In this document: piece after piece, positions 16,248-24,454 of the stretch
Numbering within the stretch: position 1 is the stretch's first letter
How the letters are laid out: each line of letters opens with the position of its first letter
Source: Acidimangrovimonas sediminis
Lineage (GTDB): Bacteria > Pseudomonadota > Alphaproteobacteria > Rhodobacterales > Rhodobacteraceae
Direction of reading: 5' to 3'
NCBI RefSeq assembly: GCF_002871005.1
Contig: NZ_PHSN01000005.1
Coordinates: 248,001 to 312,000 of the forward strand
Length of the DNA: 64,000 nt
Translations under genes and position numbers: made by a program
Notes under the pieces: model-generated
Database searches by the model: none
What the model was told of the DNA's origin: nothing
Seen by the model: only the letters and a program-made list of their open reading frames with translations

Positions 16248-16964
16248 TTATTCCGCCGCGATGGGTTCGGGCGCCTTCACCTCGGCGGCGCTGAACTTGT
16301 AGCCGCGGCCATAGACCGTCTCGATATACTGGTGGCCGCTTGCAGCGGCGGTCGAGATCTTCTTGCGCAGTTTGCAGATGTAGACGTCGATCACCTTGTC
16401 GAAGGGCTGGTCGTCGTCCATGCCGTAGACCGCGTCGTAGATCGCCGCGCGGCTGACCACGCGGTTCGCGCTGAGCACGAGGTGCTGGAAGATGGCGTGC
16501 TCGCGCCGCGAGAGTTTCACCCGTTCGCCCGAGACCTCGGGGTCGCGGCCGTCGAAGAAGGCGCGCACCTCGCCCACGGTCACGCTCTCGGCGCTGTGGC
16601 CATGGGCGCGGCGGTTGATGGCATTGATCCGGCTGACCACCTCGACCCCCTTGATCGGCGCGATCATCACGTCGTCCGCGCCTGCATCGAGCACCTGCGC
16701 CGCGTCGCGCGCGTTCTTGAAATCGCGCAGGAGGATCACCGGGTTGCGGCAGCCCTGGGCCCGGATCGCGCGCAGGAAGTCGATGCCGCGCCCTTCGGAG
16801 CCGATCAGGATCGCCCGGGTGTCGGCGCCCTTGCGGTTGAGCTGGGTCAGGTCCGAGGTGAAGAATCGTTCCTCCACCGGGATCGGCTGAAGCCGGGCGG
16901 CGCGAAGCTCTTCCATGAGCGCGCCGCGGCGGCCCTCGCGGGCCTCGTAGACATAGACATACAT
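16248..16964 (-). CDS. OmpR-family DNA-binding protein with degenerate receiver (RR2), CtrA/FtcR-like
   Basis: A 238-residue protein: receiver-like domain (1-118) and OmpR winged helix (about 128-226). The winged helix resembles that of CtrA (VIDVYICKLRKK at 191-202 and VYGRGYKF at 217-224). The receiver has lost its active site: the end of strand 3 reads ILIGSEG (52-58) with no Asp, strand 1 lacks the acidic pair, and the Lys-Pro motif is Ala102-Pro103. It therefore is probably phosphorylation-independent, as known or suspected for the orphan flagellar regulators FtcR and Rem. I chose ATG 16964 with GGGAGG 10 bases upstream; the reading frame is open further upstream to 17123 but without family similarity. 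It stands alone between convergent flgL and divergent flgI. Confidence 0.85.
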   Translation of the reverse strand: MYVYVYEAREGRRGALMEELRAARLQPIPVEERFFTSDLTQLNRKGADTRAILIGSEGRGIDFLRAIRAQGCRNPVILLRDFKNARDAAQVLDAGADDVMIAPIKGVEVVSRINAINRRAHGHSAESVTVGEVRAFFDGRDPEVSGERVKLSRREHAIFQHLVLSANRVVSRAAIYDAVYGMDDDQPFDKVIDVYICKLRKKISTAAASGHQYIETVYGRGYKFSAAEVKAPEPIAAE

Positions 16965-17137
16965 GTCTCGCGGGCCTCCCTGCTGCCTGCAACGGTTGAG
17001 AGAGACCTTATGAAAGGCAAGAACAGTGGTCAATGATAAAACGCCAATACATGATGGACACAAAGAATAGATATTAGTAATACTTGCTTGAACCGCTGTC
17101 CGTTTCTTGCGGACGGCCCCCATGCCGGAGGCTTGCC

Positions 17138-18262
17138 ATGGCGCCCAGTTCCGCCGCCCTGCCGCGTCGTGCCCTGGTGGCGCTTACGCTGGGCCTTGCG
17201 CTCATGGTCCCGGGAACGGCGGGGGCCGATGTGCGGATCAAGGATATCGCGCAGTTCGAGGGGGTGCGGGAGAACCAGCTGGTGGGCTATGGCCTCGTGG
17301 TCGGCCTCGACGGGACCGGTGACACGCTGCGCAACTCTCCCTTCACCCGCAAGTCGATCGAGGGGATGCTGGAGCGGCTAGGCGTCGGCAACCTCAGCCA
17401 GGACGATCTGAAGACGCGCAACACCGCGGCGGTGATGGTGACGGCCAAGCTGCCGGCGTTCTCGCGCCGGGGGTCGACCATCGACGTCACCGTGTCGTCG
17501 CTGGGCGATGCCACCAGCCTGCGCGGGGGCACGCTGATCGTGACGCCGCTGACCGGTGCGGACGGCGAGATCTATGCGGTCGGGCAGGGGCCTGTCGCGG
17601 TTGCGGGCTACAAGGCGCAGGGCAATGCGGCCAGCGTGACCGAGGGGGTGCCCACCGTCGCGCGCGTGCCGAACGGGGCGATCGTGGAGCGCGAGGTGAA
17701 ATTCGCGCTCTCGTCGCTGAATTCGGTGCGGCTTGCGCTGCGCACGCCCGATTTCACCACAGCCGAGCGGGTGCGCGACGTGATCGACGACAAGTTGGGC
17801 GGCGGCACGGCGCGGGTTCTGGACAGCGGCACGGTCGAGGTCCTGCGTCGCGGCAAGGAGGACGTGCCCGGCATGCTTGCCGCGATCGAGAACCTCAAGG
17901 TCAAGTCGGACAGTCCCGCCAAGGTGGTGATCGACGAGAAGACCGGAACCATCGTCATCGGCGAGAATGTCAGGATCGACCGGGTGGCGATCTCGGAAGG
18001 GGGGCTCACCGTGAAGGTGAAGGAACATTACAAGGTCAGCCAGCCGGAACCGCTGTCGATCGGCAACACCGTGGTGGTGCCCGAGACCAGCCTGAAGGTC
18101 GAGGAGAAGGACACCAAGTTCACCGTGCTGGACGGCGATGTCAGCCTTCAGGACCTTGTCGACGGGCTCAACGCCATCGGGGTGACGGCGCGGCAGACGA
18201 TTTCCATTTTGCAGGCGATCAAGGCGGCCGGGGCGCTGCATGCGGAGCTGGAGGTGATCTGA
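17138..18262 (+). CDS. flgI: Flagellar P-ring protein FlgI
   Basis: A 374-residue FlgI. A signal peptide (about 1-29, ending GTAGA) precedes the conserved VRIKDIAQFEGVRENQLVGYGLVVGLDGTGD region (about 31-61). Further family blocks are VSSLGDATSLRGGTLIVTPLTGADGEIYAVGQGP, VVIDEKTGTIVIGENVRI and the C-terminal LQDLVDGLNAIGVTARQTISILQAIKAAGALHAELEVI. FlgI forms the periplasmic P ring. The ATG follows GGAGG. Its stop overlaps the flgJ start by 1 base (TGATG). Confidence 0.96.
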   Translation: MAPSSAALPRRALVALTLGLALMVPGTAGADVRIKDIAQFEGVRENQLVGYGLVVGLDGTGDTLRNSPFTRKSIEGMLERLGVGNLSQDDLKTRNTAAVMVTAKLPAFSRRGSTIDVTVSSLGDATSLRGGTLIVTPLTGADGEIYAVGQGPVAVAGYKAQGNAASVTEGVPTVARVPNGAIVEREVKFALSSLNSVRLALRTPDFTTAERVRDVIDDKLGGGTARVLDSGTVEVLRRGKEDVPGMLAAIENLKVKSDSPAKVVIDEKTGTIVIGENVRIDRVAISEGGLTVKVKEHYKVSQPEPLSIGNTVVVPETSLKVEEKDTKFTVLDGDVSLQDLVDGLNAIGVTARQTISILQAIKAAGALHAELEVI

Positions 18263-18597
18263 TGGCGGGGATGTCACCGGGCCCGGTGGGCCCCCGGGCT
18301 GCCGCCGCTCAGGTGGGCGGGGCGGCCGATGCCAAAGCTGATGCGAAGGCGGTTTCGGCGGCGCGGGATTTCGAAAGCGTGTTCCTGACCCAGATGGTGG
18401 AGCAGATGATGAAGACGGTGAAGCTTGGCAACATGGACGGCGGGCATGCGCAGGAGATCTGGCGCTCCTTCCTGTCGAAGGCGATCGCTGACCAGATTGC
18501 CGACACGGGCACCACCGGCATCGCGCAAAGCGTGAACGGCGCGATGCAGGCCTATGACGCGGCCCGGAAGGGCGCGACGGCGGAGGGTGGGGCATGA
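18262..18597 (+). CDS. flgJ: Rod-binding protein FlgJ (short form, no muramidase domain)
   Basis: A 111-residue protein equal to the N-terminal rod-binding half of FlgJ, with the motif ARDFESVFLTQMVEQMM (about 34-50) and the core AQEIWRSFLSKAIADQIA (about 63-80). It caps the rod during assembly. It has no peptidoglycan hydrolase domain, as usual in alphaproteobacteria, so rod passage must use a separate lytic enzyme. It is translationally coupled with flgI (TGATG) and with the next gene (ATGA). Confidence 0.92.
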   Translation: MAGMSPGPVGPRAAAAQVGGAADAKADAKAVSAARDFESVFLTQMVEQMMKTVKLGNMDGGHAQEIWRSFLSKAIADQIADTGTTGIAQSVNGAMQAYDAARKGATAEGGA

Positions 18598-19094
18598 CGC
18601 CCGTACCGGGGCGCCTGTCGCGCCGCATCGCCGCCCGCCGCGCGGGGGGCGGGGAGGCCGGCCCCGACGCGCTGATGACCGATGAGGATGCGGCGAACCT
18701 CGCCCGGTTCGAGGAGGACATGGAGGCGGTGACCGCCGTCCTTTCCACCGAGATCGCGGCGATCGAGGCCGGACGGATCGAGGAGGTGACGGCGCTCTAT
18801 CCCGAGAAGGCCGCGCTTCTGAAGCGGATCGAGGTGCTGATGCCGGTGGTAGAGCCCTTCCTGCGCGCCCGGATCGAGACCGACCCGGGGCTGCGCGCGC
18901 GGCTTGTCGCGCTCAAGCAGGCGGTGGGGCAGGACGGCGCGCTGCTTGCACGGATGTCCGAGGCGACCAGCCAGATCGTGCGCGAGATCGACAAGATCCG
19001 CGATCGCCACAGTCTCAACGGCCTTTACGGCAAGCGCGGGGAACGCCGCGGCGATCCGGCGCGCCCGGCCGCCGGCATCGACAAGACGCTGTAA
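18594..19094 (+). CDS. FlgN-like flagellar export chaperone
   Basis: A 166-residue, mainly helical, charged protein (central helices about 30-145: NLARFEEDMEAVTAVLSTEI, LYPEKAALLKRIEVLMP, VRLKQAV-like segments). The length, helix pattern and place after flgI-flgJ fit the FlgN family, which chaperones FlgK and FlgL. The N-terminal 25 residues are basic. Its start overlaps the flgJ stop by 4 bases. The last codons lie in a 17-bp tandem repeat that runs past the stop codon. Sequence similarity to FlgN is weak by eye. Confidence 0.7.
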   Translation: MTPVPGRLSRRIAARRAGGGEAGPDALMTDEDAANLARFEEDMEAVTAVLSTEIAAIEAGRIEEVTALYPEKAALLKRIEVLMPVVEPFLRARIETDPGLRARLVALKQAVGQDGALLARMSEATSQIVREIDKIRDRHSLNGLYGKRGERRGDPARPAAGIDKTL

Positions 19095-19127
19095 TCGACA
19101 AGACGCAGTAATCGGCAAGATTCTGTG
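19077..19127. repeat. 17-bp tandem repeat, three copies, across the end of the flgN-like gene
   Basis: Three head-to-tail copies (ATCGACAAGACGCTGTA, ATCGACAAGACGCAGTA, ATCGGCAAGATTCTGTG) begin inside the last codons of the flgN-like gene and continue beyond its stop codon at 19092-19094. Copy 3 is more divergent. Confidence 0.85.
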
Positions 19128-19233
19128 ACCGCCAACACGCCGTGATCAGGCCCGTGCGCGGAGCCAAGGCCCCTGTCTCGACACGTTCCCGGGGGCTTGC
19201 CGAGGGAACTGTGACCCGTTCGACACGCGAACG

Positions 19234-19248
19234 TTAATCCCGGCTTAA
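19234..19248. promoter_or_regulatory. Perfect CtrA box upstream of flagellin
   Basis: TTAA-TCCCGGC-TTAA matches the CtrA full site exactly and ends 90 bases before the flagellin ATG. The spacing leaves room for a promoter and a leader, the place where FlbT acts in Caulobacter. Confidence 0.8.
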
Positions 19249-19338
19249 TCATCGGAGCAACGTTGTTCTGCATGGCAAAAGCCGGTTCCCGACAGAAGGC
19301 GGGAGTATGCGTTCAAGAAATCAAACGGAGAGCAGAAG

Positions 19339-20172
19339 ATGTCTTCGATTCTGACCAACACTTCCGCGATGACCGCGCTTCAGACCCTGAAGCAGGTCAA
19401 CCAGGGCCTGAACCAGACCCAGGATCGCATCTCGACCGGTCTCAAGATCCAGTCGGCCAAGGACAACGCCTCGTACTTCTCCATCTCGCAGCAGATGAAG
19501 GGCGACAGCGGGATGTACAAGTCGATCAACGAGTCGCTGACGATGACCGCCAACTCGGTCTCGACGGCGTCGCTCGGAGCGTCGACCGTTAACGATCTTG
19601 CCCAGCAATTCGTTGAGCAGATGTCGTTTGCGCAAGGTACCGCGGTGGACAAATCCAAGATCCAGGACACGCTCGACAGCCTCGTCTCGCAGATGAAGAC
19701 CACCATCAGCCAGGCGACGTTCAACGGCAACAACCTGGTGAACGGGACCTCGGCGGTGACCGTCGTGACGGGGATCTCGCGGTCGAGCGGCACGTTCTCG
19801 ACCACGACCATGTCCTTCAACAAGGTCGACCTGTCGGCCATTGCCTCGGCGCTGGGCCAGATCAACATCGCGACGTCGACCGCCACCTCTTCGGTGCTGG
19901 CGGCCGGCCTTGCGACGGCGCAGAGCCAGCTGACGGCTGCGATCAACGCGGCGACCACGATGGGCGTTGCGGAAACGTCGCTGTCGACGCAGCAGGACTT
20001 CCTGTCGAACCTCACGGACAAGCTCGACACCGGCGTGGGCGACATGGTCGACGCCAACATGGAAGAGGAAGCGGCCAAGCTGCAATCCTACCAGGTGCAG
20101 CAGCAGCTGGCGACGCAATCGCTGTCGATTGCCAACCAGCAGCCGCAGAACATCCTGTCGCTGTTCCGCTGA
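19339..20172 (+). CDS. fliC: Flagellin
   Basis: A 277-residue short flagellin, the filament subunit. The N-terminal D0/D1 helices (SSILTNTSAMTALQTLKQVNQGLNQTQDRISTGLKI, 2-37, then AKDNASYFSISQQMKGD) and the C-terminal ones (AETSLSTQQDFLSNLTDKLDTGVGDMVDANMEEEAAKLQSYQVQQQLATQSLSIANQQPQNILSLFR) are complete. The central part is short, so outer D2/D3 domains are missing, as in many alphaproteobacteria. GGAG precedes the ATG. It lies behind a perfect CtrA box and is followed by flaF and flbT, its post-transcriptional regulators. It is the only flagellin gene in the window. Confidence 0.97.
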   Translation: MSSILTNTSAMTALQTLKQVNQGLNQTQDRISTGLKIQSAKDNASYFSISQQMKGDSGMYKSINESLTMTANSVSTASLGASTVNDLAQQFVEQMSFAQGTAVDKSKIQDTLDSLVSQMKTTISQATFNGNNLVNGTSAVTVVTGISRSSGTFSTTTMSFNKVDLSAIASALGQINIATSTATSSVLAAGLATAQSQLTAAINAATTMGVAETSLSTQQDFLSNLTDKLDTGVGDMVDANMEEEAAKLQSYQVQQQLATQSLSIANQQPQNILSLFR

Positions 20173-20195
20173 CGCGACCCGGACGGGAAACGGAC

Positions 20196-20221
20196 GGGGC
20201 GGGGCCTTCGGGCCCCGTCCC
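20196..20221 (+). terminator. Strong hairpin after flagellin (UUCG loop)
   Basis: An 11-bp GC stem (one G-U pair) with a TTCG tetraloop lies 24 bases after the flagellin stop. No T-run follows, so it may be a partial terminator or a 3'-end stabiliser of flagellin mRNA, letting some transcription reach flaF-flbT. Confidence 0.6.
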
Positions 20222-20311
20222 ACCGGGCCCAGAACGGACCCGGCCGGCCCCCCGCCCGGATCGTGCCGACAGAAGTCCACGTATCCCGTCGCAGATCCCG
20301 GAGCATCCTGA

Positions 20312-20752
20312 ATGAGCTACGCCGCCGCCTACCAGCGTACCGTCGCCGATACCGAAACCCCGCGCCAGATCGAACGCCGCCTGATGTCGCGGGTCACCGG
20401 CGCCCTCGAACATTTCCAGCCGCGCTTTGACGCCACCGGCGATGCCAACCTCCGCCTTGCCGTGCTGGCCGACGGGCTGGGTGATGCCGTGTGGGAGAAC
20501 CAGCGGCTTTGGCAGAATTTCCTGGCCGACCTGTCCGATCCCGCGAACGCGCTGCCCGCTCCGCTGCGCGCGGGGCTGATCTCGATCGGGCTGTGGGTCG
20601 AGCGGCACTCGCAGCAGGTGCTGCGCGGCAAGGCGGGGGTCGCGGCCCTTGTCGAGGTCAACAACAACATCATCCGCGGGCTCTCGGGGCAGGGGGCGCA
20701 GCCCGCGCCCACTGCCGCGGCCGCCGCACCGCGTCTGGCCGAGGGGGTCTGA
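20312..20752 (+). CDS. flaF: Flagellin biosynthesis regulator FlaF
   Basis: A 146-residue FlaF. Conserved parts are AYQRTVADTETPRQIERRLMSRVTGALE (about 6-33) and the WENQRLWQNFLADLSDPANALPAPLRAGLISIGLWVERHSQQVLRG stretch (about 61-106), then VAALVEVNNNIIRGL. In Caulobacter FlaF works against FlbT to allow flagellin production. The Ala/Pro-rich C-terminal tail is an extension. The flbT ATG comes 2 bases after its stop. Confidence 0.94.
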   Translation: MSYAAAYQRTVADTETPRQIERRLMSRVTGALEHFQPRFDATGDANLRLAVLADGLGDAVWENQRLWQNFLADLSDPANALPAPLRAGLISIGLWVERHSQQVLRGKAGVAALVEVNNNIIRGLSGQGAQPAPTAAAAAPRLAEGV

Positions 20753-20754
20753 CG

Positions 20755-21300
20755 ATGGCGCTGAAGATCACGCTCAAGGCGAACGAGAGGATGGTGGTCA
20801 ACGGTTGCGTCATCCGCAACACCGACCGCCGCCACGTGCTGATCATCGAGAACCGCGCCGATGTCGTGCGCGGCGAGGACCTGCTGGAGGAGACGACCGA
20901 GGCGACGCCGGTCAGGCAGGCCTATTTCCTGATCCAGACCGCGCTGATCCAGCCTGACCTGCGCGACCGCCTGATCCCGGCGATCCAGGAAAAGCTGGTG
21001 GATATCGCGATGATCTACACCGTCCGGCTGGCCGATGGCGTGTTCGAGGCCGCCAACCATGTCGCGGTGCGCGATTTCTACAAGGCGATGGCCGCGCTGC
21101 GCCCGCTGCTCAAGCACGAGCGCGAGGTGCTTGACTACATGGCCGATCAGCAGAGGCTGGGCGCGCGCGTTGCCGCCGAAGACGCGGCCGCGGCGATCGA
21201 GGCCGCGGCTTCCGTCCCCGCTGTTGCGGAGGGCGATTCCCCCACCGACGCCCCCGCCTTCACCTCCGCCTTCACCCCCGCGCCGCGCGCGGCGGAATAG
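20755..21300 (+). CDS. flbT: Flagellin mRNA regulator FlbT
   Basis: A 181-residue FlbT. The N-terminus LKITLKANERMVVNGCVIRNTDRRHVLIIENRADVVRGEDLL (3-44), then ATPVRQAYFLIQTALIQP and FYKAMAALRPLLKHEREVLDYMA, are typical. FlbT binds the 5' leader of flagellin mRNA in Caulobacter and represses its translation until the hook is done. The C-terminal 45 residues are an Ala/Pro-rich tail. It starts 2 bases after flaF. Confidence 0.94.
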   Translation: MALKITLKANERMVVNGCVIRNTDRRHVLIIENRADVVRGEDLLEETTEATPVRQAYFLIQTALIQPDLRDRLIPAIQEKLVDIAMIYTVRLADGVFEAANHVAVRDFYKAMAALRPLLKHEREVLDYMADQQRLGARVAAEDAAAAIEAAASVPAVAEGDSPTDAPAFTSAFTPAPRAAE

Positions 21301-21322
21301 GCCGCGAGGAGGGGCGCGCGCC

Positions 21323-22162
21323 ATGACCCTCTCGATTACGGGGATGAGCAGCCTGCTTGCGCTCAAGTTGCTCGATTCCACCGAAAGCACCGAAAAGACG
21401 CTGATCCGGAGCACGCCCTCGACCGCCAAGGCGATCGAGAAGTTCAAGGACGCGGCCTCGTCGATCACCTCGGCCAAGGATTTCGTCTCGAACTACGATG
21501 TCTACAGCTTCGTCATGCAGGCCTTCGACCTGAAGGATCAGATGTTCGGCAAGGCGATGGTGCAGAAGATCCTTGAAAGCGACAGCTCGCAATCCGGCGC
21601 GCTGGTGAACCAGATGACCGACCCGCGCTTCACCGAGCTCTACAAGTCGCTGGGCTTTACCGATGGCGGCACGGCGAACACCACCTTCTCAAACAGCGAC
21701 TGGCAGGACCAGATCGTCCAGCGATTCGTCGATCAGAGCTACATCAACGACGAGGCGGACCAGAATGCCACCGTCGGCGCGGCGCTGGAATTCCGCCAGA
21801 AGGCGCCGGAAGTCTCGTCGTGGTACGACATCCTGAAGGATGCGGACATGGGAAAGTTCATGCGTACCGTGCTGAACATCCCCGACGGCGTGGTGAACCA
21901 GGACCTCGACAGCCAGGTCGCGCTGTTCGAGAAGAAGTACGATATCACGAAGCTGCAAGACCCTGCCGAAGTCGAGAAACTGGTGCAGAAATACGTCATC
22001 ATTTCCGATGCACAGGACAGTTCGACCACGCTGGCCAACAATGCGGCGGTGACCCTCATGACGGGGGTTGTGAACGGCTCGTCGGGCAGCTACGTCCCTG
22101 CGACACTCGACATCACGTCGATCGACATGAGCGCATTTTCAGCGAGCAGGATATACGGGTAG
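21323..22162 (+). CDS. DUF1217 family flagellar-locus protein
   Basis: A 279-residue protein of the DUF1217 family, found almost only in alphaproteobacterial flagellar clusters. The characteristic part is FKDAASSITSAKDFVSNYDVYSFVMQAFDLKDQMFGKAMVQKILES (about 41-86), followed by the repeat-like SWYDILKDADMGKFMRTVLNIPDGVVNQDLDSQVALFEKKYDI region (about 173-215). No signal peptide or membrane helix is seen. Function is not established. GAGGAGGGG precedes the ATG, 22 bases after flbT. A T-tailed terminator follows, so it closes the flagellin operon. Confidence 0.85.
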   Translation: MTLSITGMSSLLALKLLDSTESTEKTLIRSTPSTAKAIEKFKDAASSITSAKDFVSNYDVYSFVMQAFDLKDQMFGKAMVQKILESDSSQSGALVNQMTDPRFTELYKSLGFTDGGTANTTFSNSDWQDQIVQRFVDQSYINDEADQNATVGAALEFRQKAPEVSSWYDILKDADMGKFMRTVLNIPDGVVNQDLDSQVALFEKKYDITKLQDPAEVEKLVQKYVIISDAQDSSTTLANNAAVTLMTGVVNGSSGSYVPATLDITSIDMSAFSASRIYG

Positions 22163-22210
22163 GGCCCTCTGCCCCGCCCGTCCCGTGGCCATCTGCCAGT
22201 GGCCCGGTTC

Positions 22211-22248
22211 GCGCCCGTCCTCCCCTCGGGGGCGGGCGCGGTCTTTTT
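22211..22248 (+). terminator. Rho-independent terminator after the DUF1217 gene
   Basis: GCGCCCG pairs with CGGGCGC around a 15-base loop that can itself pair, followed by GGTCTTTTT. It ends the fliC-flaF-flbT-DUF1217 transcript just before the convergent gene ending at 22259. Confidence 0.8.
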
Positions 22249-22258
22249 CGGGGTGCCG

Positions 22259-23362
22259 TCAGGCGTCGGCGCTCCCGGGGCTCACCGTGCGGAAGCTGCA
22301 GGCAAGGCGCGCGCCCCAGGTCCTTGCCAGCGCCTCCGCCTGGGCCCGGATCAGCCGGGCGATCCCGGGGGAGAGCGGGGCGTCGGAGGTGACCAGCAAG
22401 GTGATCACCCCATGCGCGCGCCGCGCATCCAGCCGCAGCTTTCCCCCATCCGGCAACCGCCCGCTCAGCCGGGCGACCTGATCGGCGCCGCCTTCCTTCG
22501 GCGGGCAGTCTTCGGTCACGGCGGGCAGCGCCGATGGCACATCTTCCGTGGTGCCGGGTGCGGTATCGGCGGCCTGACCGGCGGCTGAAGAATCGCTCTC
22601 TTCAGACGTCTCGACCGGCGCCCATTCGACCACGTCGAGCGGGTCGCGGCGGGCCGGCTCCGGAGGATCGGGTGCGGCGGGAGGGGGCGCGGCCTCGGCA
22701 TCCTCCGCGAATGCCTCCCACCAGGCCGGGGCGGCGTCGCGTCGTGTCCGCCCGGTCTCCCGGCGCGCGCGCTGGTCGGGTGGAAAGAGCGCGGCAATGA
22801 GCCCGTAGAGAGGTGAGCCGGGCGGAGGCAGCGCCGCCCCGAGGGCCCCTGCCGCACCGCCCGGAACCGGCGCGAGGCCGGCGAAGGCCACGGAATTCAG
22901 ATGTGGGCCCTGTGCCTCCTCGCTGGCGGCGAGCAGCAGGGCGGCCATCGGTGTCGGGGGCAATGGAGTCGAGCTTGCCGCACTCGGGCTCCCAGCGCTT
23001 TGAGCTCCTGCAGTTTGAGCCCCCGCAATCGGGGCCGGAGCGGCGGTGCCGGGCTGGCCGAAACCGGATCCGCCCGCGGGCGCCGCGGTGCCGGGGCGCA
23101 GTGCTTCGGCCTCGACCTGCCCGGTCTGGGGGTTCATCCGCAGGCGCACCCGGTCGCCCGGCATCAGCCCGGCGCCGGCTTCGGGCGCCACGATCAGGCC
23201 CAGCACGGTGGCGATCCGCGCCCCGCCGCCCGGGAGAAGCTGCGAGATCCGCCCCTCGACCCAGCCCGCCTGCGCCAGTTGCCGGAGCGCCGCCGCGCCC
23301 GCCCCGGGCAATGGCGGCAGGGCGCCGCCGCCGCCGGTGCCCGTGGGTCCGCCCAGGCTCAT
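22259..23362 (-). CDS. Proline/alanine-rich FliK-like protein downstream of fliG
   Basis: A 367-residue protein that I cannot place in a family with certainty. It has a small N-terminal globular part (about 30-90: WVEGRISQLLPGGGARIATVLG, then GLMPGDRVRLRMNPQTGQVEAEAL), a long Pro/Ala/Glu-rich disordered middle (about 90-300) and a C-terminal alpha/beta part (about 300-362). This layout, including the N-terminal beta module, recalls FliK-type hook-length proteins, but a canonical fliK already lies at 4286. It follows fliG by 13 bases, so it belongs to the fliF-fliH-fliN-fliP-fliG operon as its last gene. Confidence 0.7.
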   Translation of the reverse strand: MSLGGPTGTGGGGALPPLPGAGAAALRQLAQAGWVEGRISQLLPGGGARIATVLGLIVAPEAGAGLMPGDRVRLRMNPQTGQVEAEALRPGTAAPAGGSGFGQPGTAAPAPIAGAQTAGAQSAGSPSAASSTPLPPTPMAALLLAASEEAQGPHLNSVAFAGLAPVPGGAAGALGAALPPPGSPLYGLIAALFPPDQRARRETGRTRRDAAPAWWEAFAEDAEAAPPPAAPDPPEPARRDPLDVVEWAPVETSEESDSSAAGQAADTAPGTTEDVPSALPAVTEDCPPKEGGADQVARLSGRLPDGGKLRLDARRAHGVITLLVTSDAPLSPGIARLIRAQAEALARTWGARLACSFRTVSPGSADA

Positions 23363-23375
23363 GTCGCGCCGCCCG

Positions 23376-24425
23376 TCATTCGATCAGCTGATCCTCCTCG
23401 TCGTCCACCGGCAGGCGGATCGCCTCTTCCGAGGCCAGCCCAAGCGCGCCGTCGATGAGCTGGGCCTGAGCCGCCTGAACGTCGCGCGCACGCACCGGGC
23501 CCATGGCATTCATCTCCTCGATCAGCATGTCGCGAGAGCGTTGCGGCAGGGCGGCAAGGAAGTAGTCGCGCACCTCCTTCTTGGCGCCGCGCAGCGCCAG
23601 CGGCAGGGTCTGGCCATCGACCGTGCGCATCACTTTCGCCAGACTGCCGGGGTCGAGCCGCATGAGATCCTCGAAGGTGAACATCTTTGCCTTGATCGCG
23701 CCGAACGCCTCGGGCTGGCGACGGTCGAGCTCGTGGCTCAGCTCCTCGAACAGGGTGGCGTCGAGCTTGTTGAACAGGTCCGCCATGCGCTGTTGGCTGG
23801 AGGTCACGGTGCTGCGGGTGGCGGAGACGAGGAATTCTTGGCTCAGCGTCTCCTCGATCTGGGCCATCGCGTGGCGCGGCACCTGGTCGATCGCGATCAT
23901 CCGCTCCGTCACCTCGACCATCCGGTCCTGGCCCAGCAGCGGCAGCACCTTGGCGGCGGTGTCGGGTTTCACCTTGGTCAGGATCGCGGCGACGGTCTGG
24001 TCATGTTCGCCCTTGATGTAGCCCGCGATCACCTGCGGATCGAGCGCCGAGAAATGCTCCCAGATCGAGCGGCCCATGAGCGGGCCCTGGATTTCCCCCA
24101 TGATCTCGCCCACCCGGCCCTCGGGCAGGAACGACCGCAGCATCTGTTCGGCCATGTCCATGGAGCCGACCACGGTGGAGCCGGAGGAGGCCGAGGAGAG
24201 GAATTCGTTGATCACCTCCTCGACCTGGCCCTGCGGGATGGTGCCAAGGCCGGAAATGGCGCGGGTGATCGCGTGGATGTCGAACTCGTCAAGCCGCTTC
24301 ATCAGTTCCGAGCCGTGCTCCTCCCCGAGGCAGAGGAACAGGATCGCGGCCTTCTCGGCGCCCGAAAGCTTGCGCGGGCGGCCGGTGTCGGCGCGGTTCA
24401 GCGTGGCGACGGCGTTCATCTTCAT
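23376..24425 (-). CDS. fliG: Flagellar motor switch protein FliG
   Basis: A 349-residue rotor protein that connects the MS ring to FliM/FliN and generates torque with MotA. FliG_N (LSGAEKAAILFLCLGEEHGSEL, about 19-40), the middle domain with EHFSALDPQVIAGYIKGEHDQTVAAIL (about 129-155) and the C-terminal torque domain (FTFEDLMRLDPGSLAKVMRTVDGQTLPLALRGA, about 256-288; RSRDMLIEEM) are complete. I chose ATG 24425 after GGTGA; GTG 24434 and ATG 24419 are alternatives. Confidence 0.94.
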   Translation of the reverse strand: MKMNAVATLNRADTGRPRKLSGAEKAAILFLCLGEEHGSELMKRLDEFDIHAITRAISGLGTIPQGQVEEVINEFLSSASSGSTVVGSMDMAEQMLRSFLPEGRVGEIMGEIQGPLMGRSIWEHFSALDPQVIAGYIKGEHDQTVAAILTKVKPDTAAKVLPLLGQDRMVEVTERMIAIDQVPRHAMAQIEETLSQEFLVSATRSTVTSSQQRMADLFNKLDATLFEELSHELDRRQPEAFGAIKAKMFTFEDLMRLDPGSLAKVMRTVDGQTLPLALRGAKKEVRDYFLAALPQRSRDMLIEEMNAMGPVRARDVQAAQAQLIDGALGLASEEAIRLPVDDEEDQLIE

Positions 24426-24454
24426 CTCGTTCACCGGTCTCTTTTCGGGGTCTG

